DNA of 18,219 nt from positions 1 to 18,219 of the forward strand of contig JAZDID010000024.1 of the NCBI GenBank assembly GCA_043805315.1, written 5' to 3'. The position numbers were made by a program, and so were the translations under genes. This DNA is from JAHJEM01 sp043805315 (lineage in GTDB: Archaea > Nanobdellota > Nanobdellia > Woesearchaeales > JAHJEM01). The notes beneath the pieces were generated by a model that worked only from the letters and a program-made list of their open reading frames with translations, did not search any database and was not told the DNA's origin. Shown here one piece after another: positions 1 to 9,200 of the stretch; the stretch's first letter is position 1; each line of letters begins with the position of its first letter.

Positions 1-656
1 TGTTCTGTTGTCAGGACAACTGGCGCAAAGCCCCAGTGCAAGGCAACAATATCTCCTCGCTTGATCTTTGGAAGGAACTCAGGAATGAATACCGCTGTTT
101 TTGTCTCTTCCTTGCCAAGAACATACTTCCCTTTTTGCTGCAAGACAGACTGGCTCGCGACAATTAATTGCGTTCCGTGTATCTCCAAGATCTTTCCCCA
201 GGAAGTCCTGCAGTTGTTCATGTTCTGTAAAGTCGTCTCAACGCTCCCGGTTGTCCGGCCGACGCCGACATAGAATACGTTGAAGTCATGGTGGGGAAAA
301 AAGCCATACGGCAAATGAGCAATCAACTTTTCTCCGATGCTCTTGGGCAAGCCCCTGCTGATCAGCTTTTTGATGATCTTTTTCATATCGTCGTCATTAA
401 ATTGTTCCAGATGTTTGTTTCCTATCCAGTATGCTTCGACAACATCGTAATCGAGAAAATCCTTGCCAAGTTTCTCAGCGATCGTCGACAAGTAGGGATA
501 AAGCCCTTCAAACCGTTGCAATGCCCTGCGCACGTTCTCTGTGTTGTCCTTTTTCTTCATATACTGCAAGAACTCCTTGGCAGCTGTCCCTGGACCGCAG
601 AAGTGCAGCTGGTTTGTGATAAAAGAGAACCTGCTTGCGAGCTCAATGCCGTTCAT
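1..656 (-). CDS. DUF6390-like hydrogenase-associated protein, 3' partial
   Basis: The minus-strand frame from ATG at 656 stays open to the window edge (218 codons), so the C-terminus is missing. The protein begins MNGIELASRFSFITNQLHFC and contains a CGPG motif, RFEGLYPYLS, VVEAYWIGN and a PHHDFNVFYVGVGRTTG segment. From memory these resemble DUF6390, a family of unknown function seen beside [NiFe] hydrogenase genes; that assignment is recollection, not a search. No signal peptide or membrane helix is visible, so it is probably cytosolic. Its ATG overlaps the TGA of the transporter gene (ATGA, 656-653), so it is translationally coupled to the hydrogenase operon as its last visible gene. Its position suggests a role in hydrogenase assembly or use, but no reaction can be assigned. 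Confidence 0.75.
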   Translation of the reverse strand, partial: MNGIELASRFSFITNQLHFCGPGTAAKEFLQYMKKKDNTENVRRALQRFEGLYPYLSTIAEKLGKDFLDYDVVEAYWIGNKHLEQFNDDDMKKIIKKLISRGLPKSIGEKLIAHLPYGFFPHHDFNVFYVGVGRTTGSVETTLQNMNNCRTSWGKILEIHGTQLIVASQSVLQQKGKYVLGKEETKTAVFIPEFLPKIKRGDIVALHWGFAPVVLTTE

Positions 657-1573
657 CCTGCGCTCAATCCTGATTTTGTCAGCAATTTCTGGACAAGTCC
701 CTGCACAGTATTATAAAACGCCGCAGAACACACGCCAAGCACGATCAAGAGCAGTGCTAGGCCATCATACAAAGTCAATGAGAGATTTCTGAATCCAAGA
801 TCAAGCAGCACTGTCACGACCTGTCCTAAAGAGAGGATGCAGGCTGCTGTCGTCACGCGTATTGTCTTCAGGCCGTTGTAATACGTCAGGACGTACAAGA
901 ACAAGAATCCGGTAGTAAGGACAATCCAGAGGTACTGGGACGAGTTCATGGAAAGGATCAAGCCAGCCTTGCCTGTGAATATTAAAAACATCAGGATGAA
1001 GATTGAACCGAAGAACATCCTGCCAAAGCCGATAATTGTTCCTGACATGTTTTTGAGGATATGCTTTGCCCAAACATTCTCCAAAGCCCAGAACACAGTC
1101 GCGATGATGATCAGGATAAGACCTGTACTCAAAGCAAAGTCAGGCCTGATAAGAAGAAAATTCCCTGCAAGCAAGAGCACTGCTCCAAAAAACAATCCTT
1201 TTGTCAGGCGCTCTTTCAAAAGAATGATCGCAAAGAGGGCTATGGAGAGAAACATGGTCTTATGAAGAAAGCCGGCAGTCGTTCCTACAGACAATTGCAA
1301 TCCCTTGAAATAGAGCAGAAATGGTATAGAGCCTCCAATGAACCCGATACCGACAAGCTGGAGCCATTGTTTTCTTGACAATCGTAAAAGCTCTTTCCTC
1401 AGACTAAATCCGATGATGACAGCAAAAAGAAGCAATGCCACAAGGACGTTCTTGGCGAACGTGAACACAGAAGAATCAAATCCCTTGACTGCAAAGCTGT
1501 TGATGAAGATGGAAAATCCTGAGATGATCGCGGTCAGCAAGACCAACAAACCGCCTTTCTGCATCATATCCAT
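653..1573 (-). CDS. EamA/DMT-family membrane transporter
   Basis: The 306-residue protein is strongly hydrophobic, with about ten predicted helices arranged as two similar halves (roughly residues 8-140 and 148-290). This is the duplicated EamA architecture of the drug/metabolite transporter superfamily, and the length is typical. Charged loops such as RKELLRLSRKQW separate the helices. It should lie in the cytoplasmic membrane; substrates in this family are diverse and cannot be read from sequence. The ATG at 1573 has a GAGGTGA Shine-Dalgarno 5 nt upstream, and the gene overlaps the maturation protease by 10 nt and the DUF6390-like gene by 4 nt. It is therefore part of the hydrogenase operon. 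It could export a metabolite or import a factor for the enzyme, but that is inference. Confidence 0.85.
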   Translation of the reverse strand: MDMMQKGGLLVLLTAIISGFSIFINSFAVKGFDSSVFTFAKNVLVALLLFAVIIGFSLRKELLRLSRKQWLQLVGIGFIGGSIPFLLYFKGLQLSVGTTAGFLHKTMFLSIALFAIILLKERLTKGLFFGAVLLLAGNFLLIRPDFALSTGLILIIIATVFWALENVWAKHILKNMSGTIIGFGRMFFGSIFILMFLIFTGKAGLILSMNSSQYLWIVLTTGFLFLYVLTYYNGLKTIRVTTAACILSLGQVVTVLLDLGFRNLSLTLYDGLALLLIVLGVCSAAFYNTVQGLVQKLLTKSGLSAG

Positions 1574-1923
1574 GCTTTCACCTCTCTCGCGATCAGTTTC
1601 GCATCTCCAACAGCAGGGATGCCGATGATCTTTATCTTCTTTTCCATTCCCAGCTCATGCAGCAGGTTCAGGAAAAAGCCCACGTCGAAATCATGCATGG
1701 TCGTCAATGCGCGGGTCTTCAATTGCCGCACATCATTGATGATCAGGGGTTTTGTCGCGCCTTTGACAACATCCAACATAATAATCTCATCACTCTCATC
1801 GTCCAAAATCCTCTCCGGAGAGCCGCAGTAAATCGCGCGGACATCATCAAGCTCTCTCATGACAAGCTGCGCCATCCGGTCATATTCCAGATGCTCGTTC
1901 CCAAAGACATAAATCGTCTTCAT
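1564..1923 (-). CDS. [NiFe] hydrogenase maturation protease (HycI/HybD family)
   Basis: This small protein (119 residues) would remove the short C-terminal tail of the hydrogenase large subunit after nickel insertion. It starts MKTIYVFGNE; the GNxxLxxD motif places D15 where E. coli HybD has metal ligand E16, and D51 (MLDVVKG) and H77 (MHDFDVG) fit the other two ligands. The chosen ATG at 1923 overlaps the TGA of the large subunit gene (ATGA) and has a strong GAGGTGA Shine-Dalgarno 7 nt upstream. A longer frame starting at 1965 would lie inside the large-subunit gene and adds 14 residues before the conserved beta strand. It is short for the family (usually about 150-165 residues). Its place directly after the large subunit supports the call. 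Confidence 0.88.
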   Translation of the reverse strand: MKTIYVFGNEHLEYDRMAQLVMRELDDVRAIYCGSPERILDDESDEIIMLDVVKGATKPLIINDVRQLKTRALTTMHDFDVGFFLNLLHELGMEKKIKIIGIPAVGDAKLIAREVKAWI

Positions 1924-3194
1924 GACCAGTTCACCTCGAGGAAATGCGCAGAGCACGAGAAACAAGGATCATAGCTCCTGATGAGCTTCTCGATCTCCAA
2001 GACCATCTCTTCCTTCGAGAATTCCATGATGTCAGGGATGCGCAGGCGGATGTCTTCCTGGATGTTCAACAAGTTCTGCGCAGTCGGCGTGATGATATTC
2101 GCTTTCTTGATAATTCCGTTGCTGTCCAGCTCGTACTCGTGCCAGAGCGTACCTCTGGGAGCCTCGATAGCACCAACACCAGTGCCTGCACGCAAAGGCA
2201 TTTTTGCAACGGGCTCATCCTTGATCTTCAGCCGATTGCATATCTGGACTGCATGGTCAATGCAATGGATGAGCTCGACAACCTGGGCGATATTGTTCAA
2301 GTAGGGATTATGCGAAGGCAAGATAAGACCGGACTCTGCCAGTGCTTTTTTCGCGTCAGGGCTCAACTGCGAGTGATTATTGTTCAGCCTGCTCAATGCA
2401 CCAACCACATACCTGTGGTCTTGCCTGACGACAAAGTTCGCAGTCGACCTCGGCTCATGGTATTCCTGGATGAAATTCCTGTACTGGGATTTTTCAAAAG
2501 CAGTGTTCTCTGAAGTGAAAGTACCCTGCAGGACAGCGTACTCTTCTTTGTCAACAAGGGAAAAGGTCTCGCCAAGGCTCTCATACTCAGGAAACTTCAA
2601 CGAAAAAAAGAGCTTGCAGCATTCAAGCGCGTCTTTCTTGACATCCAAAAGCATCTTCTTAATCTCGAACAACTGCTCCTGCGTCGGAAGCTTGAGCCAG
2701 CCGCCGACAGTCGCTGAAACAGGATGCAAGTCCCGTGCAGCAAGGATCCTGAGAACAATGTTCCCTGCTTTCATAAGGTTAAGCGCGTTCTGCAGCTGCG
2801 GCTTGTATTTTGCAGCCATAGCCAATGCAGACTCATAACCCAGGTAATCAGGCAAAGCCAAGAAATAAAGATGGGTTGCGTGGCTCCGTATCCTCTCTCC
2901 AAGAGTCAGGAGAACCCTTAGTTGCATTGTCTGCTCTGACGGTATGAAACCGAGTGCATCTTCGATAGCAGATATCGCAGCAATGACATGCGCGCAGCTG
3001 CAGATCCCGCAGATCCGCGAAGTCATCTCGTGCGCCTCATCATATCTCCTGCCCACAACCATGCCTTCAAAGTACCTCGCGCCTTCAACAGAAGAGAGCT
3101 CGCACTTCAAGACCTTGCCATTGTCTATGCTCAGGTCTAGGCTGGCGTGGCCTTCAATCTTCGTGATATGATCAAGTTTTATGATCTTCCCCAT
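1920..3194 (-). CDS. hydA: [NiFe] hydrogenase large (alpha) subunit, group 3b-like
   Basis: This is the Ni-Fe active-site subunit (424 residues) of a cytosolic hydrogenase that interconverts H2 and protons. The N-terminal L1 motif RICGICSCAH supplies C62 and C65, and the C-terminal L2 motif DPCFSCSAH supplies C411 and C414. After H417 a 7-residue tail (FLEVNWS) remains, which the neighbouring protease should cleave. Both cysteine pairs are intact, so it should bind nickel. Length and motifs fit the alpha subunit of Pyrococcus-type sulfhydrogenase (group 3b), and the gamma and beta partners support this over F420-linked group 3a enzymes. The ATG at 3194 follows a GGAGAAGGTG Shine-Dalgarno-like stretch and lies 23 nt inside the delta subunit gene. 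Confidence 0.95.
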   Translation of the reverse strand: MGKIIKLDHITKIEGHASLDLSIDNGKVLKCELSSVEGARYFEGMVVGRRYDEAHEMTSRICGICSCAHVIAAISAIEDALGFIPSEQTMQLRVLLTLGERIRSHATHLYFLALPDYLGYESALAMAAKYKPQLQNALNLMKAGNIVLRILAARDLHPVSATVGGWLKLPTQEQLFEIKKMLLDVKKDALECCKLFFSLKFPEYESLGETFSLVDKEEYAVLQGTFTSENTAFEKSQYRNFIQEYHEPRSTANFVVRQDHRYVVGALSRLNNNHSQLSPDAKKALAESGLILPSHNPYLNNIAQVVELIHCIDHAVQICNRLKIKDEPVAKMPLRAGTGVGAIEAPRGTLWHEYELDSNGIIKKANIITPTAQNLLNIQEDIRLRIPDIMEFSKEEMVLEIEKLIRSYDPCFSCSAHFLEVNWS

Positions 3195-4026
3195 GCATCA
3201 CCTTCTCCAGCATCCCTAATTTCAATCCCACAAACGTGCGCATCCTGTCCATGATGAACTGGTCATCAAAGCCTTTCTGCTTTAATATCTTTATCATGAG
3301 CTCGAGATTCATGTCCTTTGTCGGGCCTCTGCAGCCCCAGCACTCGAACCCGCCATTGATGCAGACCGCGTGGCAGCCTCCTGCAGTGATCGGGCCAAGG
3401 CAGGGCTTTCCAAGGTCAAGCAAGCACCTGTTTCCATTCTGCCTGCATTCCATGCACACAGGATTATCATTCTGCCTTGGCTGCGTTACCAGAACCAGGC
3501 TTTTGATAAAGCTCAAGATTTCGCGCTTGTCTGGCGGGCAGCCAGGGATATAAAAGTCCACTTTGACATGCATGTCAACCGGAGTCGGCTCAGTATCTTC
3601 CAAAAGCGCGATCTTCTTGTACAGGAGATGCTCGTAATTCTCTTTCAGGGTGAACTGCCTGTACGCAGGCACGCAGCCAGTGCACGCACAAGCACCCAAA
3701 GAGACCAAATACGTGGAATTGTTCCGCAATTTCTGCAAGACCTCCAAATCAAGCTTGCTTGCAACAAGGCCTTCAATGAACAGGTAATCGAAATGGTCAT
3801 CAGGGTTCACTTCCTTGATGAACGGGAATGCTTTCAAGTCCACGAGCTGCACTAAATCAAGGATCTCGTCTTCATTGAAAATAACTGAAAGCAGACAGCC
3901 TGCACAGCCAGTAATGCCATAAAAGCCCATCACAAGCTTTTTCTTAGCTGCAGCAGGTGCAAGAGCTTTTTCTGTCTCTTTCTTTTCCAGTACTGGCTTG
4001 TTCCTGACTTTTCTTATCTTTGCCAT
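3172..4026 (-). CDS. hydD: [NiFe] hydrogenase small (delta) subunit
   Basis: This Fe-S electron-transfer subunit (284 residues from ATG 4026) relays electrons between the Ni-Fe subunit and the diaphorase part. Proximal-cluster ligands are expected among C41, C44, C113/C115/C118 (GACACTGC) and C163 (PGCPPD). A second cysteine-rich stretch at residues 191-232 (C191, C194, C201, C209, C218, C222, C229, C232) can hold two more [4Fe-4S] clusters. There is no Tat signal, so the enzyme is cytoplasmic. The start is uncertain: a TTG at 4032 overlaps the gamma stop codon (TTGA) and is better spaced (11 nt) from an AAGGAG than the ATG at 4026 (17 nt). The lysine-rich first 30 residues look like a flexible extension. 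The gene overlaps the alpha subunit gene by 23 nt. Confidence 0.92.
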   Translation of the reverse strand: MAKIRKVRNKPVLEKKETEKALAPAAAKKKLVMGFYGITGCAGCLLSVIFNEDEILDLVQLVDLKAFPFIKEVNPDDHFDYLFIEGLVASKLDLEVLQKLRNNSTYLVSLGACACTGCVPAYRQFTLKENYEHLLYKKIALLEDTEPTPVDMHVKVDFYIPGCPPDKREILSFIKSLVLVTQPRQNDNPVCMECRQNGNRCLLDLGKPCLGPITAGGCHAVCINGGFECWGCRGPTKDMNLELMIKILKQKGFDDQFIMDRMRTFVGLKLGMLEKVMHGEDHKT

Positions 4027-4028
4027 TT

Positions 4029-4859
4029 TCAATCGTTCTTGTACTCCTTTATCTCATCATACCTGAACACAGGGCCGTCAAGGCAGGTGAACTTGCCATG
4101 GATCATGCAATGGCAGCAGATGCCAAGTGCGCAGTACATCAAGCGTTCTGCACTGATATATATCTGATCATCGTGGAATCCTTTCTGCTTCAAAATGTCT
4201 ATCGTGAACCGCATCATGACAGGAGGCCCACAGACAAACGCGATCTTGTTTGTATTATCCAGCTGCGCTGCTTTGACTGCCTCAGTGATAAAGCCTTCTT
4301 TCGCATTATAGCAAGCCTCGCCACGGAGGTTCTTGTCCACGCTCACCTGGATGTGATATTTCTGCTGCCACTCGACCAATTCTCTCCTGAAGAGGATGTC
4401 ATCCGGAGACCGATAGCCGAGGAACAAGACAACGTTCTTATACTCTTCGCGATGCCGCTCGACATAATCTATGATGCCTTTCAATGGCGCAACGCCGCAG
4501 CCGCCTCCGATGATGACCAAGCTATTGCCTTTAAAGAGGTGCATTGGATAGCCTCTGCCATACGGCCCTCGGACAAAGATCGTGTCTCCTTTTTTCAGGG
4601 CTGCAAGCTTTTTCGTGACATTCCCCACTTCCCTGATATTCAACTTGATGAACTCGTCAGAATCAGAGCAGATGGAAATAGGGCATTCGCCGATGCCCGG
4701 CAATGAGACTTGGAAGAACTGGCCAGGATCATGCTTGACTTTCATATCGACTGTCAAGGTGAAATTATCATAGCTCTCCCGGTAAAAGTCCAGGACAGTA
4801 TAGGGCTTAGGCTCATACGGATTCATGATTCCATTAATGGCAACTTGTTGTTTAGCCAT
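4029..4859 (-). CDS. hydG: Hydrogenase gamma subunit, FAD/NAD(P)-binding diaphorase
   Basis: This 276-residue ferredoxin-NADP reductase-like protein should carry FAD, bind NAD(P) and a [2Fe-2S] cluster, and link the hydrogenase to pyridine nucleotides. Visible elements in order are the flavin-domain segment GECPISICS (57-65), the nucleotide-binding loop GGGCGVAPL (118-126), CGPPVMM (210-216), and a C-terminal cluster motif with C243, C248, C251 and C259 ending CLDGPVF. This layout matches P. furiosus HydG; related proteins also occur in dihydroorotate dehydrogenase PyrK and NfnA, but the operon settles the assignment. The ATG at 4859 overlaps the beta gene by 8 nt, so the two are probably translationally coupled. 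Whether it prefers NAD or NADP cannot be read here. Confidence 0.93.
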   Translation of the reverse strand: MAKQQVAINGIMNPYEPKPYTVLDFYRESYDNFTLTVDMKVKHDPGQFFQVSLPGIGECPISICSDSDEFIKLNIREVGNVTKKLAALKKGDTIFVRGPYGRGYPMHLFKGNSLVIIGGGCGVAPLKGIIDYVERHREEYKNVVLFLGYRSPDDILFRRELVEWQQKYHIQVSVDKNLRGEACYNAKEGFITEAVKAAQLDNTNKIAFVCGPPVMMRFTIDILKQKGFHDDQIYISAERLMYCALGICCHCMIHGKFTCLDGPVFRYDEIKEYKND

Positions 4860-5823
4860 TCTTCATCTCATTGATAATCTTGACAAAATCGATCCGCGTC
4901 GGGCATCCTTGGATGCACCGTCCGCATCCGACACAAAGACTTGTTCCTGTCTTCTGCTTGAAATAATCCAGCTGGTGATAAATCCTGTGCTTGAATCGCT
5001 GCTCACGTTCCTTCCTGAACACGAACCCTCCGGCGACCTTGGTGAATTCCTGCAATTGGCACGAGCTCCAACTCCGTGATCTTGCTCCTGTCTCTGGATT
5101 GCTCATCTTCACCTCGTCATGAATCTCAAAGCAATAACATGTCGGGCAGAGGTTTGTGCAGGCAGCACAAGACAAGCAGATGTCAACCCCTTTTTTCCAG
5201 CCGGGATTCTCATACAGCTTTTCCAGGCCGAGCGTGTGCAAGCGGTCTGCGCCAGGGATGACCTTTTCTTCTGGTTTGATAGTGCTTGTTGCACTGAACA
5301 GATTAGGGAACTTGTCAATCAGGGATTTTCCTTTCTCGCTGCCGACTTCAACAAGATAATGATCCTGCCGGTCATAGAACATGAGATCAAAGAAGTCCTT
5401 TAATTCAAGGCTGCCGCAGAAGCAATACTCGCTTGGAGGTTTTGGGCAATGATAGCCCAAGAGATAGCTGTTCTTCCGCAATTCTGTATAATACGGGTCT
5501 TTCACCTGCTGCATGAACACCATGTCCTGGTGCATGACTGCATTCAAGTCACACCTGCGCAAGCCGAAAAAGATTCTCTTGGGAGCATTCAGTTTCGGCA
5601 TCTGGAATCCCTTGCTGTCAAACTCGAACAAGACCTCGTGCTTGCGGAAAAAATATTCTTTGAGTGGAAAATAGCTGTTCTCAGCCAGAAAAATTTCGCT
5701 TGGGTTTTTTATCGTAGAGAACCGCACCAGGTCTTTCTTGACAGGCGCGATGAGCTCAAACTCCCGCATGATCTTGTGCAAGAACTGCTCAAACCCCTTT
5801 TTCTCCAAAACATAGACCTGCAT
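4852..5823 (-). CDS. hydB: Hydrogenase beta subunit, 4Fe-4S dicluster protein
   Basis: This iron-sulfur subunit (323 residues) passes electrons within the cytosolic hydrogenase. Two classic CxxCxxCxxxCP motifs lie in the C-terminal third: C216, C219, C222, C226 and C297, C300, C303, C307. The N-terminal two thirds, with GLRRCDLNAV and PYYTELRKNS, resemble the HydB/AsrA-type beta subunit. An in-frame ATG at 5928 would add 35 residues, but I chose the ATG at 5823 because a TATA box centred 28 nt upstream predicts transcription starting at that codon, and the protein then starts MQVYVLEKKGFEQFL. It is the first gene of the operon, so this promoter probably drives all seven visible genes. Confidence 0.92.
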   Translation of the reverse strand: MQVYVLEKKGFEQFLHKIMREFELIAPVKKDLVRFSTIKNPSEIFLAENSYFPLKEYFFRKHEVLFEFDSKGFQMPKLNAPKRIFFGLRRCDLNAVMHQDMVFMQQVKDPYYTELRKNSYLLGYHCPKPPSEYCFCGSLELKDFFDLMFYDRQDHYLVEVGSEKGKSLIDKFPNLFSATSTIKPEEKVIPGADRLHTLGLEKLYENPGWKKGVDICLSCAACTNLCPTCYCFEIHDEVKMSNPETGARSRSWSSCQLQEFTKVAGGFVFRKEREQRFKHRIYHQLDYFKQKTGTSLCVGCGRCIQGCPTRIDFVKIINEMKNG

Positions 5824-5847
5824 CGAACAGAATAAAGTGGAAAAGGA

Positions 5848-5855
5848 TTTATAAA
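5848..5855 (-). promoter_or_regulatory. TATA box of the hydrogenase operon
   Basis: TTTATAAA is centred about 28 nt upstream of the hydB ATG at 5823. That is the archaeal TATA-to-start distance, and implies a leaderless or nearly leaderless mRNA. It lies inside the longer reading frame starting at 5928, which argues against that longer start. Confidence 0.65.
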
Positions 5856-5929
5856 GGTTTGGGATTGCTGAAAGTTCTATGAACGCGTGCACATTGCTTG
5901 ATTGGACTGACCTGTAAAGTTCCCGCAAT

Positions 5930-5939
5930 CTTAATAAAC
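5930..5939 (+). promoter_or_regulatory. TATA box of the acylphosphatase gene
   Basis: CTTAATAAAC is centred about 26 nt before the ATG at 5961, so the transcript should start at or next to the start codon. It faces away from the hydrogenase promoter 75 nt to the left. Confidence 0.55.
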
Positions 5940-5960
5940 AACACGCACATCAGCAGTCTC

Positions 5961-6230
5961 ATGAAACGCGTCCATCTTCTCATTACTGGAAATGTCCAGA
6001 GCGTTGGTTTCAGGTGGTTTGTCCAGCGCACTGCACGACAACTTGAAATCACAGGCTGGGTAAAGAACAGGACAGACAGCAGTGTAGAAGCAGTCGCAGA
6101 AGGAAAGCCAGACGCGATCAAAGAATTCATCAACACATGCAGGAAAGGTCCAGGCTACAGCAATGTTGAGAATGTCGTGGTTGATGAAGAAAAATATGAG
6201 GGGAATTTTGAGCGCTTTGAGATTCGCTAG
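5961..6230 (+). CDS. acyP: Acylphosphatase
   Basis: This small cytosolic enzyme (89 residues) hydrolyses acyl phosphates such as acetyl phosphate or 1,3-bisphosphoglycerate. The signature GNVQSVGFR gives the phosphate-binding loop and catalytic R18, and GWVKNRTDSSVE gives catalytic N36. Length and the typical ending (FERFEIR) are normal for the family. The frame extends upstream to 5898, but the ATG at 5961 is preferred because it gives the family's usual N-terminus (MKRVHLLITG) and sits about 26 nt after a TATA box. It converges with the DP2 gene: the two stop codons overlap (acyP TAG at 6228-6230, DP2 TAG on the other strand at 6229-6227). It stands alone between hydrogenase and replication genes. 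Confidence 0.95.
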   Translation: MKRVHLLITGNVQSVGFRWFVQRTARQLEITGWVKNRTDSSVEAVAEGKPDAIKEFINTCRKGPGYSNVENVVVDEEKYEGNFERFEIR

Positions 6231-9200
6231 ATCACCCACTTCCCCAATCCTTCCTGTTTCTCCTTGTCTTTCCCAAAAAGCGCCTCGATCCTCCGTTTCG
6301 TCAACTCAAGGTTCTGCTTCAGATAGTCAGGAACGCCATACTTCTCTGCGAGCTGGATGCTCGGCTCAAGGTACTTGGTGACAGAGCCTTCAGAAATAGT
6401 GAAAAGAATCCTGCCGCCGCACGAGCATTTGCCGATGAGCGGAGGCCTGCGGAATTTCTCATTGCATTTCACGCACCTGAACTCTTGCTGCGAGAACTTG
6501 CGCAGATTTCCCCGAGTATCCCTGATGAAGTGCTTCTCGATCACCAACCGCGCGACATCCCGCTGGTCAACAGCGCGCAACTTGACTGCAAGGTTCATCT
6601 GCCCCCGTAGCTTCTCTTCCATGCTCGGCAATAATTTGTACTGCGAGCAGACAACTCCTTTGTTGAAGTCATCGGTATCATGCGTGAATCCCATGTGCTC
6701 AAACTGGTCTGGCGTGTTCAGGACATGGCCGAGCTGCTTGATCTTCACAGCCCAGGGCATCTCGAAATTCAGCGCAGCAAGATAGAATTCCAAAGGATAT
6801 GTCCAGGCGATATCCATGTGAAATGCCATGTCATCGACTTCTGACGGGTTCAGGAACGTCGTCAATACGAGTGGCGCGTCCATAGTAGAGCCACGGGATG
6901 AAGGCAGGTATTTCCTGGAAAAATTCAAGAATGCGTCCATGAGCAGGAAGATGCAGGACTCATCACCGTCGCATTGCCTTGTGAGGATGCCATTCGCAAT
7001 CACCTGGTGGTTCTCGACATTCAGGCAGTAGCTTTGCTCTGCTGGCTGCTCTTCAATCGAGAAGATATCATCATAAAAATACCGGTCATCATACTGGCAA
7101 AAGAGGTTGCGGAACTTCTTGTGCTGCAGCATCCCTGCGTGCCGAGCACGCTTCTCTTGCGAAATGAACGAGATATGCTTGCTCAGTTGGTGGACGAACT
7201 TGCTCTGGACAATACCTCGGGTGGATGTGAACAGGGGAATATCGCGTCTCTTGCGCACATAGAATTCTGCCAGGCGCTTTCCTGGCTTCCTAGTTGACCT
7301 GCGGAGCTTGAGGAATACGCCGAGCCTGGCCAGGACGAACTCCATGTCATGGATCAAGCCCTCGCTGGCTGTATCGAAGACCAATCGCAGGTCTGTGGCG
7401 GAAACGCTTCCGTCGCCTTCAAGGTAACCGGTGAGGAGCTTTCCCAGGCGTGCTGGAGGAAGCGTTAAGAATCGGGCAGGCAATCTTTTCCCGTACGCTG
7501 AGCTTCCCGCGCCGAGCAGGTGGACAAAAAACTCGTAGAGTATTCTGCTCGAGTAGGTGACGCGATCTTTCTTGCGCTCTGAGGGCGTAAGTCCAAGGAC
7601 TCGGAATGACTGCTGGACAAACGCGCGAATCTCTGACCGCTCGGCTGCGATGTAGACCTGGTAGCTCCCTTTCTTTCCTGTCTGCTGTCTTGCGTATCCC
7701 TCAGCGACATAGAGGCCGATGCACTGCAGCAGTTCATCAGTGACGTCAATGACTGCAGGAAGGGTTACTGTGTCGTACTTGGCTGCCAGCCGGACATCTT
7801 GCACAGGAATGCGGTGTTCACGCATGATATTGATCGCAATACGAGCAGGCACGCTGTCACGGTATGCAAAGTTATTTGCACTCTGTTCCGGAACACCGCT
7901 GCCCCTGAGCACTGCAGCAAGGTCGGGCACTGCTCCCTTGAGGCCTCTGACCATGAGCCACTCCCTGTCTTTGAGCTCTTCAAGCAGGTTCATTTCACGG
8001 ACATCATGCGAAGTGGTTGTGCAGCAGTAGGGCAGCTTGAGCACATCACCTGTTTGCAGGCTTTCTGCTCTAACAATAATCTCTTTACCGTTACGGACGA
8101 CAATGTGTTTATGGTTCGCAGTGGTGCGTAGACGCTTTCCGAGAGCAGTAGTGATAGCGATGATAGGCATGGGTGTGTGTTTGGTGAAAGAGCTGACCTG
8201 CACTTCTGCAATATTTCCATTGACCACACCGAAGGTGGCGTATCCTTGCGCCCTCACCTCGCGTGTGCCATGCGCATCTACAATCCTTGCTGGAGCGAGT
8301 CCTTCCACGACATCACCGATCCGCTCAACCTGCCACGCACCGTCTTTCTTGAGCGGGATGAAGGTGTCTGCGGTAAAGCAATCCCTGCGCATAGCAGCAT
8401 GAAACAAGGGATGTGCAAAAAAAGCCTGGGTTTTTGAAAATCCGATGATCCTACCCAGGATGCCTGCAGAGGTATGCGGCGCCAGCCCTATGACAAGATG
8501 GCCAACAAGGTCTTCTTTAGCATCCAGTTTATAAAACGGCTTTTGCCTGTACAATTTCACCAGGAGCTCATCAATGAACTTTGTCACCCTGAACAAGACC
8601 ACGTCAGAGGGCTCATCAGGGCTTTGCGTACAGCACGGCAGCACGATATCCTGAGGCCTGAGCTCAAGGACCTGTTCCTCATTTTCCAACTCAAGTCCGT
8701 GGATGTCATGGGTATAGCCGAGCTCTTTGAGCTTCTCAAGAGGCACTGAGACCTCCTTGGGCTTGAAATGCGTCAAGGTCACTTCAGAGCAGTCATACCG
8801 TACAGTTCCGTCCTTGTTCACTGCGAGATTGTGCTTGGCACGGAGGATGCCCTTGATGAACTGCTCAGGAATGTGCTCTTTGTTCGACGTGCCTTTCACT
8901 CCCTTGATCAGGTCAGGATAGATCTGGGTCTTCAGCTTCTTCAGGCTAGCATCAAACAATTCCTGCGGATTAATCTCCTGTTTCTTGAACACGAGCTTCT
9001 GCGGGTGCGGGCAGTCTGCGACAACGCCGCAGTCAGGGCAATAATACCTACGGGACGTTTTCTGATCACAAACCTCACAGACAGCATACACAGTATTCCT
9101 CTTGCACTGCTCGCAGAAATAGAGGGGAAATTCTGCAGTGATCTTCTTCTCTTCCAGGCATTCCTGGAATGACCGCAACCTGCCTCCTTCGCTGCCGACA

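Noticed and set aside
288..716. 142-codon plus-strand frame at the left edge
   Set aside because: It lies antisense to the minus-strand DUF6390-like gene and the transporter end; the minus-strand frame has family-like motifs and operon-coupled starts.
1944..2513. 189-codon plus-strand frame
   Set aside because: It is antisense within the hydrogenase large subunit gene, which has both intact nickel-ligand motifs.
4020..4706. 228-codon plus-strand frame
   Set aside because: It is antisense to the gamma subunit gene and has no recognisable motif.
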